Origin: Jacaranda mimosifolia
Lineage: Eukaryota > Streptophyta > Magnoliopsida > Lamiales > Bignoniaceae
Length of the DNA: 64,000 nt
Assembly: GCA_018894105.1 (NCBI GenBank)
Contig: CM032119.1
Span: 16,137,246-16,201,245 of the forward strand
Direction: 5' to 3'
Shown: one piece after another, positions 11,760 to 23,669 of the stretch
How positions within the stretch are numbered: the first letter of the stretch is position 1
How the letters are laid out: each line of letters opens with the position of its first letter
Notes under the pieces: generated by a model
What the model was told of the DNA's origin: nothing
The model's input: the letters and a program-made list of their open reading frames with translations, nothing else
Databases searched by the model: none
Position numbers and translations under genes: made by a program

Positions 11760-12529
11760 AGCATGCTTGACCTCGCAAATAGGTTGACTACCTTTGGCTC
11801 AGTTGAAGTTATTGAATCAACATTTTTCAAGTCGATCTCTTATGTTACATTAGAAGCAATCAAGCTCCATCCAAGGCTCCCAACAACAAGAAGCAAACTG
11901 AATCTTTGGCTCGATCCATCCACATCAACCTCCACTTGTCTAACAGAAGCGAGGCCACATTTAATGCGCTATAGATATGGCGTCAATCATCTCCATTTGC
12001 TTCTGATATCATTATTCGACAACCACATCCATATTTACTGCCATCAGTTGCTAGCAACATCTGCATTTACTGTTTTCGTCCCTAGCCACATCCACATTTA
12101 ACACTATTGAGCGGCTGCTGCCTATTGAAAGGCTCGCCACCTATTGGTCGGTGCTTTACAAAAGACCTCAAATGCCCCTATGATATCAATAAAGCTATAT
12201 ATCTCCGTAGGGGTTAAACAGTCATTTCAACCCCCACTTTTGACGATTACTTCCACTATAAATGCTCACCATCATAAATGCTACAAGTATCCCATTTAAC
12301 AGCCTTATTTCCATTAGCTTACTTATAGCTATCCTTTGCTCGACTTGACTAAAGGATCGGAGGGTTTTAGTCAATGATTATCTCAATAAGGCTAGCGTGC
12401 TCCTTTTTTGTTATTGGTTCAACTCGTTCTTAATCTACTAGTTCAACCAAGCATCCTTCCACACTCGATTCAACACCTCTACGAAGTGCACTCAATCAAC
12501 CCACATATGCATCATCCCAAAAATTACAT
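11760..12529 (+). mobile_element. Probable Gypsy-type LTR fragment
   Basis: The stretch carries a TATA box (ACTATAAATG, about 12254) and then GACTAAAGGATCGGAGGGTT (about 12344), which resembles the conserved GACTTGAGCGTCGGAG block of plant Tat-lineage Gypsy LTRs; a similar block is seen at 50985-51010. The ends are not defined, and the fragment is cut on the right by the Mutator-like element. The reading frame at 11763-12101 has no domain and is taken as LTR sequence. Confidence 0.4.
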
Positions 12530-14088
12530 GGCATAATTGCAATTTTTGTCCTGTAACTTTGCCCGATTTGGTTTTTCGTCCTATAAGTTGCAAAACTTTA
12601 GTTTAGTCTTGTAAGTATTCATTTTTTCGCAGGAGCCCACGAAAGCCTTTGAAATAGCTGACGTGGCTAGTCGGGCGCGTGCCTATTTGGAGTTTTTGCC
12701 TTGTTTGTAGCTGGCGTGGCTAGATGAACTGGGAAAAGAAAATAAAAAATTGCAATTTTCATCCTATAAGTTGCAAAATTTCAATTTAGTTCTATAAGTA
12801 TAAAAAAATTGTCACTTTTAGCCCTTTTCTTGCCTGAGCCGGCGAAATTCGCGTGAAAAAGCTGACATGGCTCATCGACCGCATGCGTATTTGAAGTTTT
12901 TGCCTTGTCTGCAGCCTACGTGGCTTGATTAATTGGAAAAAAAATAAAAAAATGTCAACTATGGATCTGGCCATGGCTAGAGGCCGCTTGGCTAGATTTG
13001 GCTAGGCGGCAGCCATGGTGGCTGTGGGGGGGGGGGGGGGGGGGGGGAGGGGGCGGCGGCGAGGAATGTACCATTTTTTTCCCTTTTTTTTTCAATTTTC
13101 ATTTTTAATTTGTTTATTTTTAATATAATTTTAATTAAATTATTTTAACCACGTGATTTTTGTTTTTTAATTAGTAAATTATTATAAATTATATATAAAT
13201 ATATAAATATATATATTTATATAAATATGCGTATATATATGTGTATATTTTTAAATTCAAAGTCGTGCCAACTAAGCAAGTTAAAAGAATATTGTTAATA
13301 TGGTAGATTAATTTTTTTATTTTTAATTAGTAAATAATTATAAAGTATATTAACTATATATTTATATAAATATATGGGCGAAGAATGTACCCTTTTTTTC
13401 CTTCTTTTTTTTTTTTAATTTTCATTTTTAATTTATTTATTTTTAATTAGTAAATAATTATAAATTATATATAAATATATTTATTTCTATAAAAATGTGT
13501 ATATATATGTGTATATTTTTAAATTCAAAGTTGTGCCAACTAAGCGAGTTAAAAGAATATTGTTAATATGGTAGATTAATTTTTTTTTATTTTTTAATTA
13601 GTAAATAATTATAAATTGAATTAAATATATATATAAATATATGTTTGTATATATATATATGTGTGTATATTTTTGAATTCCAAGTTGTGCCACTGAGCGA
13701 GTTAAAAAATATTGTTAATATGGTAAAAAAAATTATTTTTTAATTAGTAAATAATTATAAAAGTGACAGTTTTTTTATACTTATTGGACTAGAATTGCAA
13801 TTTTGCAACTTATAGGACCAAAATCTAAAATGGGTAAAGTTATAGGACGAAGATTGCAATTTTGCCAATTAATCATGCCACGTTAGCTGCCAACAAGGCA
13901 AAAACTTCAAATGGGCATGCGCCCGGTGAGTCACGTCAGCTTTTCCAGCGACCTTGGCCATCTCCGGCGAAAAAAGGACGAAAAATGACATTTTTTTAAT
14001 ACTTATAGGACTAGAATTGCAATTATGCAAGTTATAGGATCAAAATCCAAAATGGGTAAAGTTACAGGACGAAAATTATAATTTTGCC
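12530..14088. mobile_element. Mutator-like element (non-autonomous) with long inverted arms
   Basis: The left terminus (GGCATAATTGCAATTTTTGT...) and the reverse complement of the right terminus (GGCAAAATTATAATTTTCGT...) align over well more than 100 bp, as in Mutator TIRs. The 10-bp direct repeat AAAATTACAT lies at 12520-12529 and 14089-14098, within the 8-11 bp range of Mutator target duplications. Each arm contains two tandem copies of a roughly 220-bp unit with the same core (GTCCTATAAGTTGCAAAA ... TTTTTGCCTTGT). The centre is AT-rich with three tandem blocks sharing GTGCCAACTAAGC (near 13265, 13533 and 13688). No transposase is encoded. A G22 run sits at 13026-13047. Confidence 0.88.
13026..13047. 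repeat. G22 homopolymer inside the Mutator-like element
   Basis: A run of about 22 G residues is followed by AGGGGGCGGCGGCG. It has quadruplex-forming potential and its length is uncertain in any assembly. Confidence 0.85.
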
Positions 14089-14098
14089 AAAATTACAT

Positions 14099-15960
14099 CA
14101 TTAGGTTTAATTCAATGGTAGTGGTACAGTAAATGAGTTTAACTTAGTCAAAAACCCTAGTACACTTAATTTTGGAAATATGATATCAAGATTACAAAAA
14201 AGTTGTTTTTTTCTTTTTTTTTCAAAAAGAATTATTGAAATGGTGTCAAAATTTGGTTGTTTAATTCTCATTTGACCATAATTACCTAAACCCCTAGTAT
14301 TAGAATAATATAATCATGCATCATAGCTTATGTTAGAACATTATAATAAAAAATGAGAGTTACCACATTCAACACTGCTTTATGTTATAAGTGTAAAGGA
14401 AGATGGCTTATTAGATACAAGTAGTTTGTTTACAAATATTTGAGTACATGGGTGTTACCACTCATGTAAAGCTACATGATCTATCATTTACTATTGTACT
14501 AAACATGTGTGACTGATATACAATACTAAAAGCACAGACAAGTGGCATTTTTCTAAAATTGGTGAAATGATGTGGAAATTATTATTTTATAATCACTTTA
14601 CCATGATAACATGAAGTCTTAGTTTTAGAAGGAATATAATTATGCAGAAATACTTCTATAGGAAGCTATTTGGTTGTTGATTTCTAGTTCAACTAGATAA
14701 TCACCAACTAGCAACTTCCTTCAATAATTCATTCTAATCGTGTACTGGCCAAGCTCTTACAATTCCATGTCCTAATTATAAAAATATCTTTTACAAATTA
14801 TACTAGCCTTTTCAATTCTCTTGTAGTGTGTTTGGGATAAACATATAAATTTGGATTTCATCTTCAATATTTAATTAAAGTCCAACTAGTCCTAATTTAT
14901 TAATTGAACCTTTAATTAACTAAATTACAACCTCTGTTAAATTAATTGATCCTATCAATCAATTTCTAATAAAGATTAAATAAATCTCATAAACTTTAAT
15001 TTTTCCTATATTTTAATTGAATCAATTTAACTTCTTAAATTGATCAAGCCTCCAGTTCAATTCCAAAAAGTAAATTAATTAGTTTAACAAATTAACTATT
15101 TTCTATCTAGAGTTAGTCACATCTCATATGCTCAATCGAAGAAATTCTATTATTAATTAATTGGATTAATTTAACTTTAAATCAATCAAATTAATAATAC
15201 TTTTATAATTAATATAGACTTACTAGTTGTGGGCCAACAACTCTCTGTGATAATTTCTTAATCGTTTTGATTATCCAAACTCCCTTTAACTAACTACTTT
15301 TCAATTAACTTTTTAGATTCGATGTTTAGCAACAAGCTCATGGGACCCAATTAACAAGTAAAGTACATGTATCAATATTTTTGCTTATGTGCACAATGCA
15401 ATATGGTCCTCATTCCATCTCCCAATTGAGGTTTGGAGTTTGAAGATTACATTGATCGACCTAATAATCTCAAAATCTATGAATTGATTCATAGTGCATT
15501 TACTTGTTTGTGACCTACCTAAGACTCCCACTTAAATGTCACATATTGTCTTGTACAAGTACTTCCTAGATTGTAGTGATTATGACTAAACCAACAACCT
15601 TAAGGGGGTGCACAACGACATCAGTAGCGACTTCAGTAACACCTCTAAAGATGGACTCATGGTAGCATTTAAATAGCTAAAGCAAGACACCCAAGGGGGC
15701 TCATAAAAGTTAGGTCAATAGCTTGCAACCAAATCTATACATTATTGCTTCTTGTCACGACAAAGTCCTGGGAAGAAGTGGAATTAAAAAAAAGAGAAAA
15801 GAGAACGAAAAAAAAGAAAGGCGCCAACATGTTACTGCCCACCAACAATGCACAAAAAAATAAAAAGTTGTCCCGGCAGCTAAACATCGAAAAGGAAGTC
15901 AAATCATTTAAACCTCCATAATAGAAAGGAATATAATTCAAAAATGTCAAAGCATGCCAA
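14099..15960. other. AT-rich DNA, probable decayed retroelement, unresolved
   Basis: No gene is seen. From about 14820 to 15560 the sequence is rich in AATTAATT-type blocks and reads like a worn LTR, but I could not find paired ends, a primer-binding site or a domain. The antisense frame at 15735-15950 has no recognisable features. Confidence 0.3.
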
Positions 15961-18530
15961 AATGTTTGGCGAACATGTAGCCATCAAAAGAAGCAAAAAA
16001 GCTAGCTAGCGTATTGTTATTGAGAACAAAACATATAGTAGTTCTCAACAAAGCAAAGAGAAAATTAATAAGAACTCCTAGTCTAAGTCATAGTCTGCTC
16101 TATGAAGGTTCATTACCAAACCCTCTACCATAGGATCAACACCAATCTCTAGAGCTCTACCAAATGCTTTAGCAGAAAGGTTGACCGAAATACCCAAGTC
16201 AAGTAGTAGCAAATCCTCTATAAGGTATCACCTATTATGAATAAATGCCATAGTCTGGCATAGGTCATGATAAAACAAACCTTTGCCTTCGCCAGCATGG
16301 AAAGAGTAAGATGACTTCAGACAAGTGCCTCCAGCTATTAATCCCCAAGCATGCTTCTTAGCTTGTCTTGCAAATCAACACAAAATAATTGTCTGTGCCC
16401 ACTTGAGGTACTACAAAAGAAGGTGAAGCATGAGCCTCACTAGATCCCTACTGTGTGGTGGCCCAAAAGTTTGTCTAGCAGGCGACGCTTCCACATGATG
16501 CTATTTCACTAAGCATCTAGTGCGAGCAATTGTATTTGCCCTCTTATAAATAGATCCTCACCAAGTCAAATCTTCTTACCTGGAAAGGATGTGAAAATAT
16601 AATTAAGCTCAACATCCAATAGATAATTAACAAAAAATAATGTAAGTGCTAAGAAGAATATAAAAACATAATAACAGGCTTGCGAGCACAACACCAATCA
16701 TAAAATAAATTAAGTACCCTTGTAGCATATAAGTGATGTTAAGAGAAGCGGTGAACAAACTTTACACAAACAAATTAATGATGGCGATCTAGTCTGTGTG
16801 TGAGGAACTTCCCAATCCTCATCTCATGCAGAAAAGAACCTACTCAGTTAAGGCCCTCTAGAAGAAAATATGCTCAAAAATCTTTAATTGGTCTAGAAAA
16901 TAGATGAAAAAAGACTCATTCGGTACCTTCTACACCTCGAATAAAGAGTAAAATTATCTAAGGATGTAGGAAGATCTAATTTCAATTCTTAAAGCGTGTT
17001 GGAATCATACAAAGCACGTAAAGGAATTTGGAGCAAATTGACTGAAACACATCCTGTAACTCCTAATTACTTCTAACAACAAGGGGTCAAGTGGAAGGGA
17101 GAACTTGCTATTAAAGTAGTTACTAAACACAATAAAGTACTTGGGAAGAAGCGATATAATACTATTCTTTGATGAAGGAAGGACGAACTCATATTCATGA
17201 AAAGTGTAAATTCTATGCTTTCTAACTTCCCTGATGAAAGTGAACAAAGTATCTCAACAACAGTAGCAAAACCTCCATTGACAATAGGGGCATCCTCGGA
17301 TAGGGGTGTGCATTCGGTTAAAACTGACTGAATCGAACCAAAAATTTTGGTTTTTCAAAGTGAAAAATTGAAAATTGAATTGAATCGATTTTTAACCATA
17401 TTTGATTGGTTCAGTTAAAACAGAACCAAAACCGGTTCAAGCCTCCTTCCATTCTTTTTTTTTCCCTTTTCTTTTTCATCCTAAAAGTGGTATCACTTTT
17501 CGCTAATATGAGGGGAAAAAATATATTATTCTACTCCTTCAAGATCATGATAGGACTCATAAAAAATTTAAATTATATTACTTATTTTTTATGGTACTAA
17601 AAAGTGTGATAAAAGTTTGTTTGATAAAAAAATATTTAATTTTAGGTAGAAAATTTGAATTGGATTACTTATTCTTTTAATTGGTACTAGAAAATTTTCT
17701 TGATTAAAAAAGTTTGTGTTATAACAAATTTGAATTGAATAAATATTTGCTACCAAAATGTTTGATAAAATGAATTTTGATATATTTTGTAATGAGATAA
17801 TAAAATCAATCCTATTTCAAAAATAACGATAATACAATTTTATTTTCTCTTATCCTTCTCCAATTTTACTTTTTTTTCTCAATTATTTCACCCTATCAAA
17901 AACTTCTCTTTTTATTGATCTGAAAAACTTAAAAATTCATTAACATTTATATTATTTTTAAAAATTACATTTATTTGTCTTAGACTTAAAAAATTAATAA
18001 AAAATATGAAATTTGCTAAAACTACTAGCAGAAAATAAAAGATATTCTACACTTATATTATTGATGTAGACACTTGAGCAATAATGCTTAGAAAAAATAA
18101 AATAAAAGAACTAAATTAGTTTTCGGTTCGGTTAACAAATCGGAACTATGTTTTTTTCATTTTCGGTTCGATTTTGGTTAATCGAGCAAAAAACGAACCA
18201 AACTGAAAATAATTTTTTTTAAAGTACAAAACCAAAAATTAAACTAAACATACTTCGGTACGATCCAGTTCGGTTAAATTCATTTTTTTCGATTTTCGAT
18301 TGGTTTGAATGATTCTGATTTTTTTTTTTTGCACACCTTTATCCTCGGACCCCTTCTCAGAAGAATCGTCTTCTGCAAACTTAGAGCCAAATTCAAATGA
18401 AGCAGATGAATTAAAAACATGCGTTCTTGAGGCACAACTTCATAAACTAAAGTTCGACTCGATGATGCACTCAAAAATGGGCTCACAAGCTAATAAAATG
18501 TTTTAATGTCGCGAGGAGGTTGACCCATGT
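15961..18530 (-). pseudogene. Retrotransposon gag-like pseudogene, split by a hAT-type element
   Basis: On the - strand an acidic, Ser-rich segment (18530 to 18350) is followed, beyond the inserted element at 17301-18340, by a segment at 17247-17005. That segment contains SLPLDPLLLEVIRSY and FSQFAPNSF, the pattern of the plant 'putative gypsy type transposon' domain (Pfam PF04195 family). Further - strand sequence to about 16000 is coding-like but broken by stops and frameshifts. If intact, such a protein would be a gag-like product of a large plant retrotransposon. The family call rests on pattern memory alone. Confidence 0.45.
17301..18340. mobile_element. hAT-type non-autonomous element, 1,040 bp
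   Basis: The left end TAGGGGTGTGCATTCGGTT and the reverse complement of the right end (AAAGGTGTGCAAAA) form a short imperfect inverted repeat of the TAGGGGTGTGCA type seen in plant hAT MITEs. The element is flanked by a perfect 9-bp direct repeat ATCCTCGGA (17292-17300 and 18341-18349). Both ends carry CGGTTCGGTT-like subterminal repeats, and the interior is AT-rich without an ORF. It interrupts the gag-like pseudogene, so it is younger than that element. Confidence 0.85.
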
Positions 18531-18568
18531 AGACTTGGACAACTTTAGCATAATCACGACTGCCCAAG

Positions 18569-20193
18569 TGTCACGGACGGACTCTAATTATGTAGCGGAA
18601 CAATAGTCTGTCAGTGTGGCATCTCAGGTTCCACCTAACCTTCGATCTGCCAACGTCCATCTCGAGTCTTTGTCATGACCCATTACTCGATTTGGCCCAT
18701 TAGCTTACTAGCATAAGCATCAGAACGCCTCCCGGTACTTGCGTACTCGCCTATTCTGAATGCCCACAATCATCGGAGGCTCGCGTTCGTCCCACCGAGC
18801 ATGTTTCCTTAATGGTCCCCGACTAGCCAGCATGCACGTTCTCAATCTTAGGTCCCTTACGTGCATCTCTTGATGGCAAAGGAGCAATCTCGCTCCATCT
18901 CGGCATTGAGGGTCACTCGTGCGCCCACAACGTAATACTCGTGCTCGTCACTCGCTTGGAGTGCTTAGGCTGTGCCATAGCGCCCTTCGTTTGTGCTTTG
19001 CCCAAGTTGGGCTACATGCAAGTCTAAGGCTTATGTGATGTGCCATCATCTTATATTAGTCCCGCACGAAGCATTGGACATTGTTTCCCGCTTGCTAGCA
19101 ACATGCCACAACTTGCCCGCTATGCGGCGTCGTCCCACAACCACATGTCTTAAGCCAATGGACCCCCGAAGCAATGCTAGAACCCATAGCGCATGCTTAG
19201 CGAGTTAGTTCACAAGACATTTGGGCGTTCATCTCGATCACTCAATCGGCCTAGAGGTGTTGCCCCATACTTTTCGAAGCCCGCGGGGCAATAGTGTTTC
19301 CGCCTTCAAACTTCTCGGCACCCTCCCGGACCTAAAGTTGGCCCACCTAGCCCCACGCCGCCCGTTCGGTTCCCGACCCGTCCGGGGACTCTAAACACTC
19401 CTTTGAGATGTCTAGAGCCAGCCCTTGAAGGCACCCTATCGCATTCAAGGAGTTGCTCGTTTAGTGCCTCACAGCACGACGAAGACCGGCCGGTGCCCAC
19501 TGTGGCATGCCCACCGTCCCAACAGCCCTTCAGACATGCTTATCTCCCTTATAGTAGGCTTAAAAAAGATTTTTGTTTTCCCCGCAGTAGATACTGAAAT
19601 GTCGAGGATGTATACATTTTTGCAACTTCACCTCCCGACATCCAAATCACTTGCCTCTTGAACCATTGGATAGCTCTCGGCTTCTACATTAACTCTGTCA
19701 AGTTCCAGCCCCGTCTGATTCTCCATGGAACAGTAATTTCCCTCGTAATAACCTGAAATCACAACAATGCCACTGCACTGCCGCATTCTGAACATCTTCG
19801 CCGTTTCCTATCCAAACGGAACCTTCTACTGGTGAAACTTGGTGGGAATGTTGCCAACACCTCAAGGAACATCCCACAGAAACATTTTCACAAAACTCCT
19901 TTTCCAAGCTACTCTGCTCAATGCATCTTTGCGCTGCCTGCGCGCAGAAAGACCGCTCCTGGTTGCCTTTAATGTTCGGTGCCCAAACGGACACGGAATG
20001 ACTTCAAACTTGGTGGGAAGCATCCTCATACCTTAGAGAGTATACCATTATAACATTTTTGCAATCTGCACCTCGTAAGAGTCTCTGATCATGGGCCGTT
20101 TCCGCCCTACTGAGTGAGCGGACAACGCCTTGTCGCTCCTAACACCCCTTCAAGTCACGGTCGCCATTCTTCTCCAATGAGTGACCCGTGACA
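18569..20193 (-). mobile_element. GC-rich LTR of a Gypsy-type retrotransposon
   Basis: The 1,625-bp block starts TGTCACGG and ends CCGTGACA, an 8-bp terminal inverted repeat of the TG...CA type. On the - strand it is preceded by GTGGGGGAGAA, a good polypurine tract, and by GACGAGGACGTCAACGGAT, a phrase typical of the end of plant Gypsy pol. It therefore looks like a 3' LTR in - orientation with the internal region to its right. The flanking pentamers (CCAAG left, TTCTC right) do not match, so it is not a clean solo LTR. Its base composition is much richer in GC than the surroundings. The several short reading frames inside it (18993-20036) are not genes. Confidence 0.6.
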
Positions 20194-21702
20194 TTCTCCC
20201 CCACTCGATCCGTTGACGTCCTCGTCAACACATACACAAGGGCTCAAGAAAAAAAATTACCTTGAAAACTCATCTTATATCACTCACAAAGGCATAATCC
20301 TTGACGGTCCCAACTTGCCAAAGTTTGTCGAAGTCCTTAGACAAATACAATGAGCTTAACAAGACATATTCTACAAGCAACTAGATAAGGAGACCTTTGT
20401 CTTGATAAATTGTATTGTTCAAAATTCCAACAATGAAAAATAAAAAAGTAATCATTTACCAAGATTTAATGAAATTAATTAAACAAAGGAAGATAAAATT
20501 AAAAATCGAGCTTATGTTATACTTTCAGTATGAAAATTAAAATTTTAAATTAGAAGTAGGGGGTTTGCCAAGGCAAATTAAACCTAGATGTAAAAAATTA
20601 AAATTCAAATGAAATAGTCAATTAAATAAATAACAAGTAAAGTAATTAAATTATTAAAAGGTCTGTGAGCCCAATTAATCACGCTTCATTAAGATGGACA
20701 CCTAACCCAAATGGACCAAAGTCTATCAAGCATTTAATTACTATAATATACCAACTCTTAAAGTGATAAGAGACATGAAAAATCACTTATTAAAATCTTG
20801 AGCTGTTGCTTCATGCAAACACATTCAAAAATCAGAATCTTATTAAATTTATTGGCTTACATTAATAACCTCAACTCAACTTCCAAACAGCATCAATCAC
20901 TAATATTATATTTTCCTTTGTAGTCTGTCACTTCTCCCAGGTTCTTTTCCCGAAAATTGACGGTTGTTTGCTCCTTTGAAAAATAAGATTTTCTCCAAAT
21001 TAGATTTCCAATACAAGATTTTTTCTCGAACTTAATCTTTAGAAATTGTATTTTATTTGTCTGTATTCAAATTTTTGGCCTTGATTTGATCATTTTTTTA
21101 GCCATTATAATTTGCTCCCTCATTTGAAATCACGTAAAAAGAATTTGAGAGCAAGTTAAAAACTCTTAAATTTCAAGTTTCTTTTTCACTCAGACTTTGT
21201 AATATAGGTATTTTCTATATTTGAGGCTATTACAAATGCTGCTAAGATTTCCTTCAAGAAATTAGCGTACATGGATATTCATGTACATGGCTAGACATTC
21301 ATATGCATGCATAGACAGGTTTAAAACAGCAACCGGTCTACAGATGTTTACGTATAGCCTCCATGATTAAAGCTAGCTACGAGACATATATATATATATA
21401 TAGGTGGTCCATATATAATTTACATTATATTCAAAGAAGAGTGTGTGTGTGTGTGTGTTTGTATGTCCATATGCAGTGATATCTATACATACAATTTTTC
21501 TTGGTAAAGAAAGAAGGTAAGATTGGGGTGTTGGGTGGTGTTGACAGATCGCTGTCCTGCTGAATGATCGTGCTCATGCAACGGAAATTGAGTCATGACT
21601 CATGCATATACATATAGTAAATATACATGTATGTATGTATGTATGTATGTATGTATATATGTGTATTATTATATGGTTTTCCATTTGTATGTTTACGTGC
21701 AG
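20194..21702. other. Intergenic DNA
   Basis: 20194-20240 is the worn end of the Gypsy internal region with its polypurine tract. After that the DNA is AT-rich with no recognised gene. A TA tract lies at about 21388-21402, a GT tract at about 21441-21458 and an ATGT repeat at 21626-21655. Confidence 0.5.
21626..21655. repeat. (ATGT)n microsatellite
   Basis: About seven tandem ATGT units are followed by TA-rich sequence. Open reading frames running through it on both strands are translations of the repeat. Confidence 0.9.
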
Positions 21703-21879
21703 GATGCTGCGATGAGGGCTTTTTGGGGCGATCGATGCAAATTGCCATTTGCGTTGATTTTCTGGCCTTCAGTTTTGTTTCTTTCTGTGACATTAATCTG
21801 TATCCTCATTAAGAATTGTGTCATTTTGTGGAACTTGATGGAGACTTATTGGGAAAAAAAATACAGCGGTGGGGTTTAA
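21703..21879 (+). CDS. Possible last exon of a small single-pass membrane protein
   Basis: I do not recognise this sequence. It begins directly after a credible splice acceptor (GTTTACGTGCAG, ending at 21702) and stays open for 58 residues to a stop. It includes an internal ATG at 21712 that could instead start a 55-residue protein. Residues 14-36 (LPFALIFWPSVLFLSV...) form one hydrophobic segment long enough to cross a membrane, preceded by DRCK and followed by KNC and a short tail with METYWEKKYSGG. Codon choice looks less AT-skewed than the flanks. No upstream exon was found, so it may equally be chance. There is no transposon feature around it. Confidence 0.3.
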   Translation, partial: DAAMRAFWGDRCKLPFALIFWPSVLFLSVTLICILIKNCVILWNLMETYWEKKYSGGV

Positions 21880-23669
21880 TCTGGATGTATATATGTATGT
21901 ATAGATAGATTCCTTGTAATTTTTTCACTGGCCGAAGGATATTAATTTATGGCTAACATGTGGCTATGCATGAAGGCACATGTTGTCCCACATTTCTTCT
22001 TCTCTCCATCAGTCTGGTTCATATATTATATATATATATATATATAGTGATAAAGATTAATAAGGTTTCGAAAAAGGGAATAAATTCAATTTGTCAAAAT
22101 CAAGATATATATCTTAAAGCCAAATAAAAATTGAAATTATGATAATGTGATTAGTCTACATATATTAATTTGCAAAGAAGAATAAATAATAACAAAGCAA
22201 GTGCAATTATATATGTTTTTTCGTTGAATGATTCCAACAAATTTAATTTCAACTAAAGTTTATTTTATGAATTAATTATGTCCCATTGCACTAGTTGTTG
22301 AGTTAAATTTTATATATACCATCTAAAGAACATTGGGTTATCAAGTGGGATTATAAGTACTCCTATTTGAAAATTCACAATATGTACATATATCCAATCT
22401 CATCAACTAATTGATGAGCGTTTTGGCCTTTTTGTATGCAAAACCCAAGAAAAAAAACCAAGTCATTCTTTTTCACACAACTCAAGACTACTGCTGCTTC
22501 AGTTATTTGGACTGCTACTCAAATGATAGACCTAACATTTAATTCACCAAAGTGGAAGATTTGGCCTCCATGCTCCACAATTGCCCTTTGATTATTTCCA
22601 GATACTGCGACTGCATAGCCCACAGTCTAGTCTTTTGTCAATGCTCTAAAATATTGCTCCTATATATATATATATATGTATATGTTAATATGTGTCATCT
22701 CCAAATTGATGATCACTTTCTTATCGCTCCTTTTCATTTAGTGAAAAACGAATGCAAATGTAATAAATGCAGTTGGTAAATATAAATAATTAACGTCTAC
22801 CATAATTAAATATGTACCTTAATGAAATGAAGGGATGTAATTAGAAAGTAAAAGTTTGGTTGGGTAAAACGTCGTATTTCCCTTTTCTCATTTTAATTTT
22901 CTTGCTTTTCCTCCCACTAGCTAGTGTTAATAGATACACTACTCTATGGTAACGGCCCAATATTCGAACTAATTTATTACAAGAATTTTTTGTTTAAAAA
23001 TTGTGCTTCTCCTTAAAGTGAATTAATTATTTAAGAAAGAAAGATAATTATATTGAATTCACATTGAGGCGAAGCACACTTATGAAGAAAAACGTTTTGC
23101 TAAGTGTGGGATTTTTAAATGGGCCAAAGTTGCTAATGTCGTAGGCCTAAAGTCCAGACCGAACAATAGACTGAAACCTTAAGCACAATTAACGTTTGCG
23201 AAACTATTTTAAAGGAATACACTTTGAGAACTGATTCAGTTAACCAACATTGGTTTGGACATTCCAATTCAACTTCATAAACCATATATTCTATACAAAT
23301 ATATATAATTAAAATAATACTTAAAACTAATTTTTGCAAAATCCTATTTTCAGTGGTTCACATCTAAAATTCCAAGGCCTATATAAGTGCTAAATAACTT
23401 CAAAAATATATTTTATTATCAAAACATGATTTCGTTTAGAACTTTTTGAAACGTGATTATATATAGCCATGGGGATGTAAATTTTGATCACTATCAAGAA
23501 ATATAACTGTGTCCTGCTGATTCATGAGACTGCTAAGCATGGAGTAGCTGGGGAAGTTGTTGGTTGAATTGTAACTGAGGATAATATTTCCAACTAGAAA
23601 AAGTAGAAGTGGATATGATGCCTTTTTTATGGTACTTACTACCTGAATAGGGTATAATGTAGAGCTGTG
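21880..23669. other. Intergenic AT-rich DNA
   Basis: No gene, transposon end or RNA is recognised. TA tracts are at about 22024-22046 and 22659-22676. Short frames here (such as 22552-22779, 23133-23339 and 23457-23696) have no domain and no supporting signals. Confidence 0.5.

Noticed and set aside
11763..12101. 112-codon frame
   Set aside because: Lies in a probable LTR fragment, is rich in His/Thr low-complexity sequence and has no domain.
18993..20036. Cluster of short frames on both strands in GC-rich DNA
   Set aside because: All lie inside one LTR; GC-rich DNA gives longer chance frames.
21595..21702. N-terminal extension of the candidate small membrane protein
   Set aside because: This part is translated from the ATGT repeat and precedes a good splice acceptor, so only 21703-21879 is kept as a candidate.
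22552..22779. 75-codon frame with several Cys
   Set aside because: Contains a TA-repeat translation and shows no recognisable domain.
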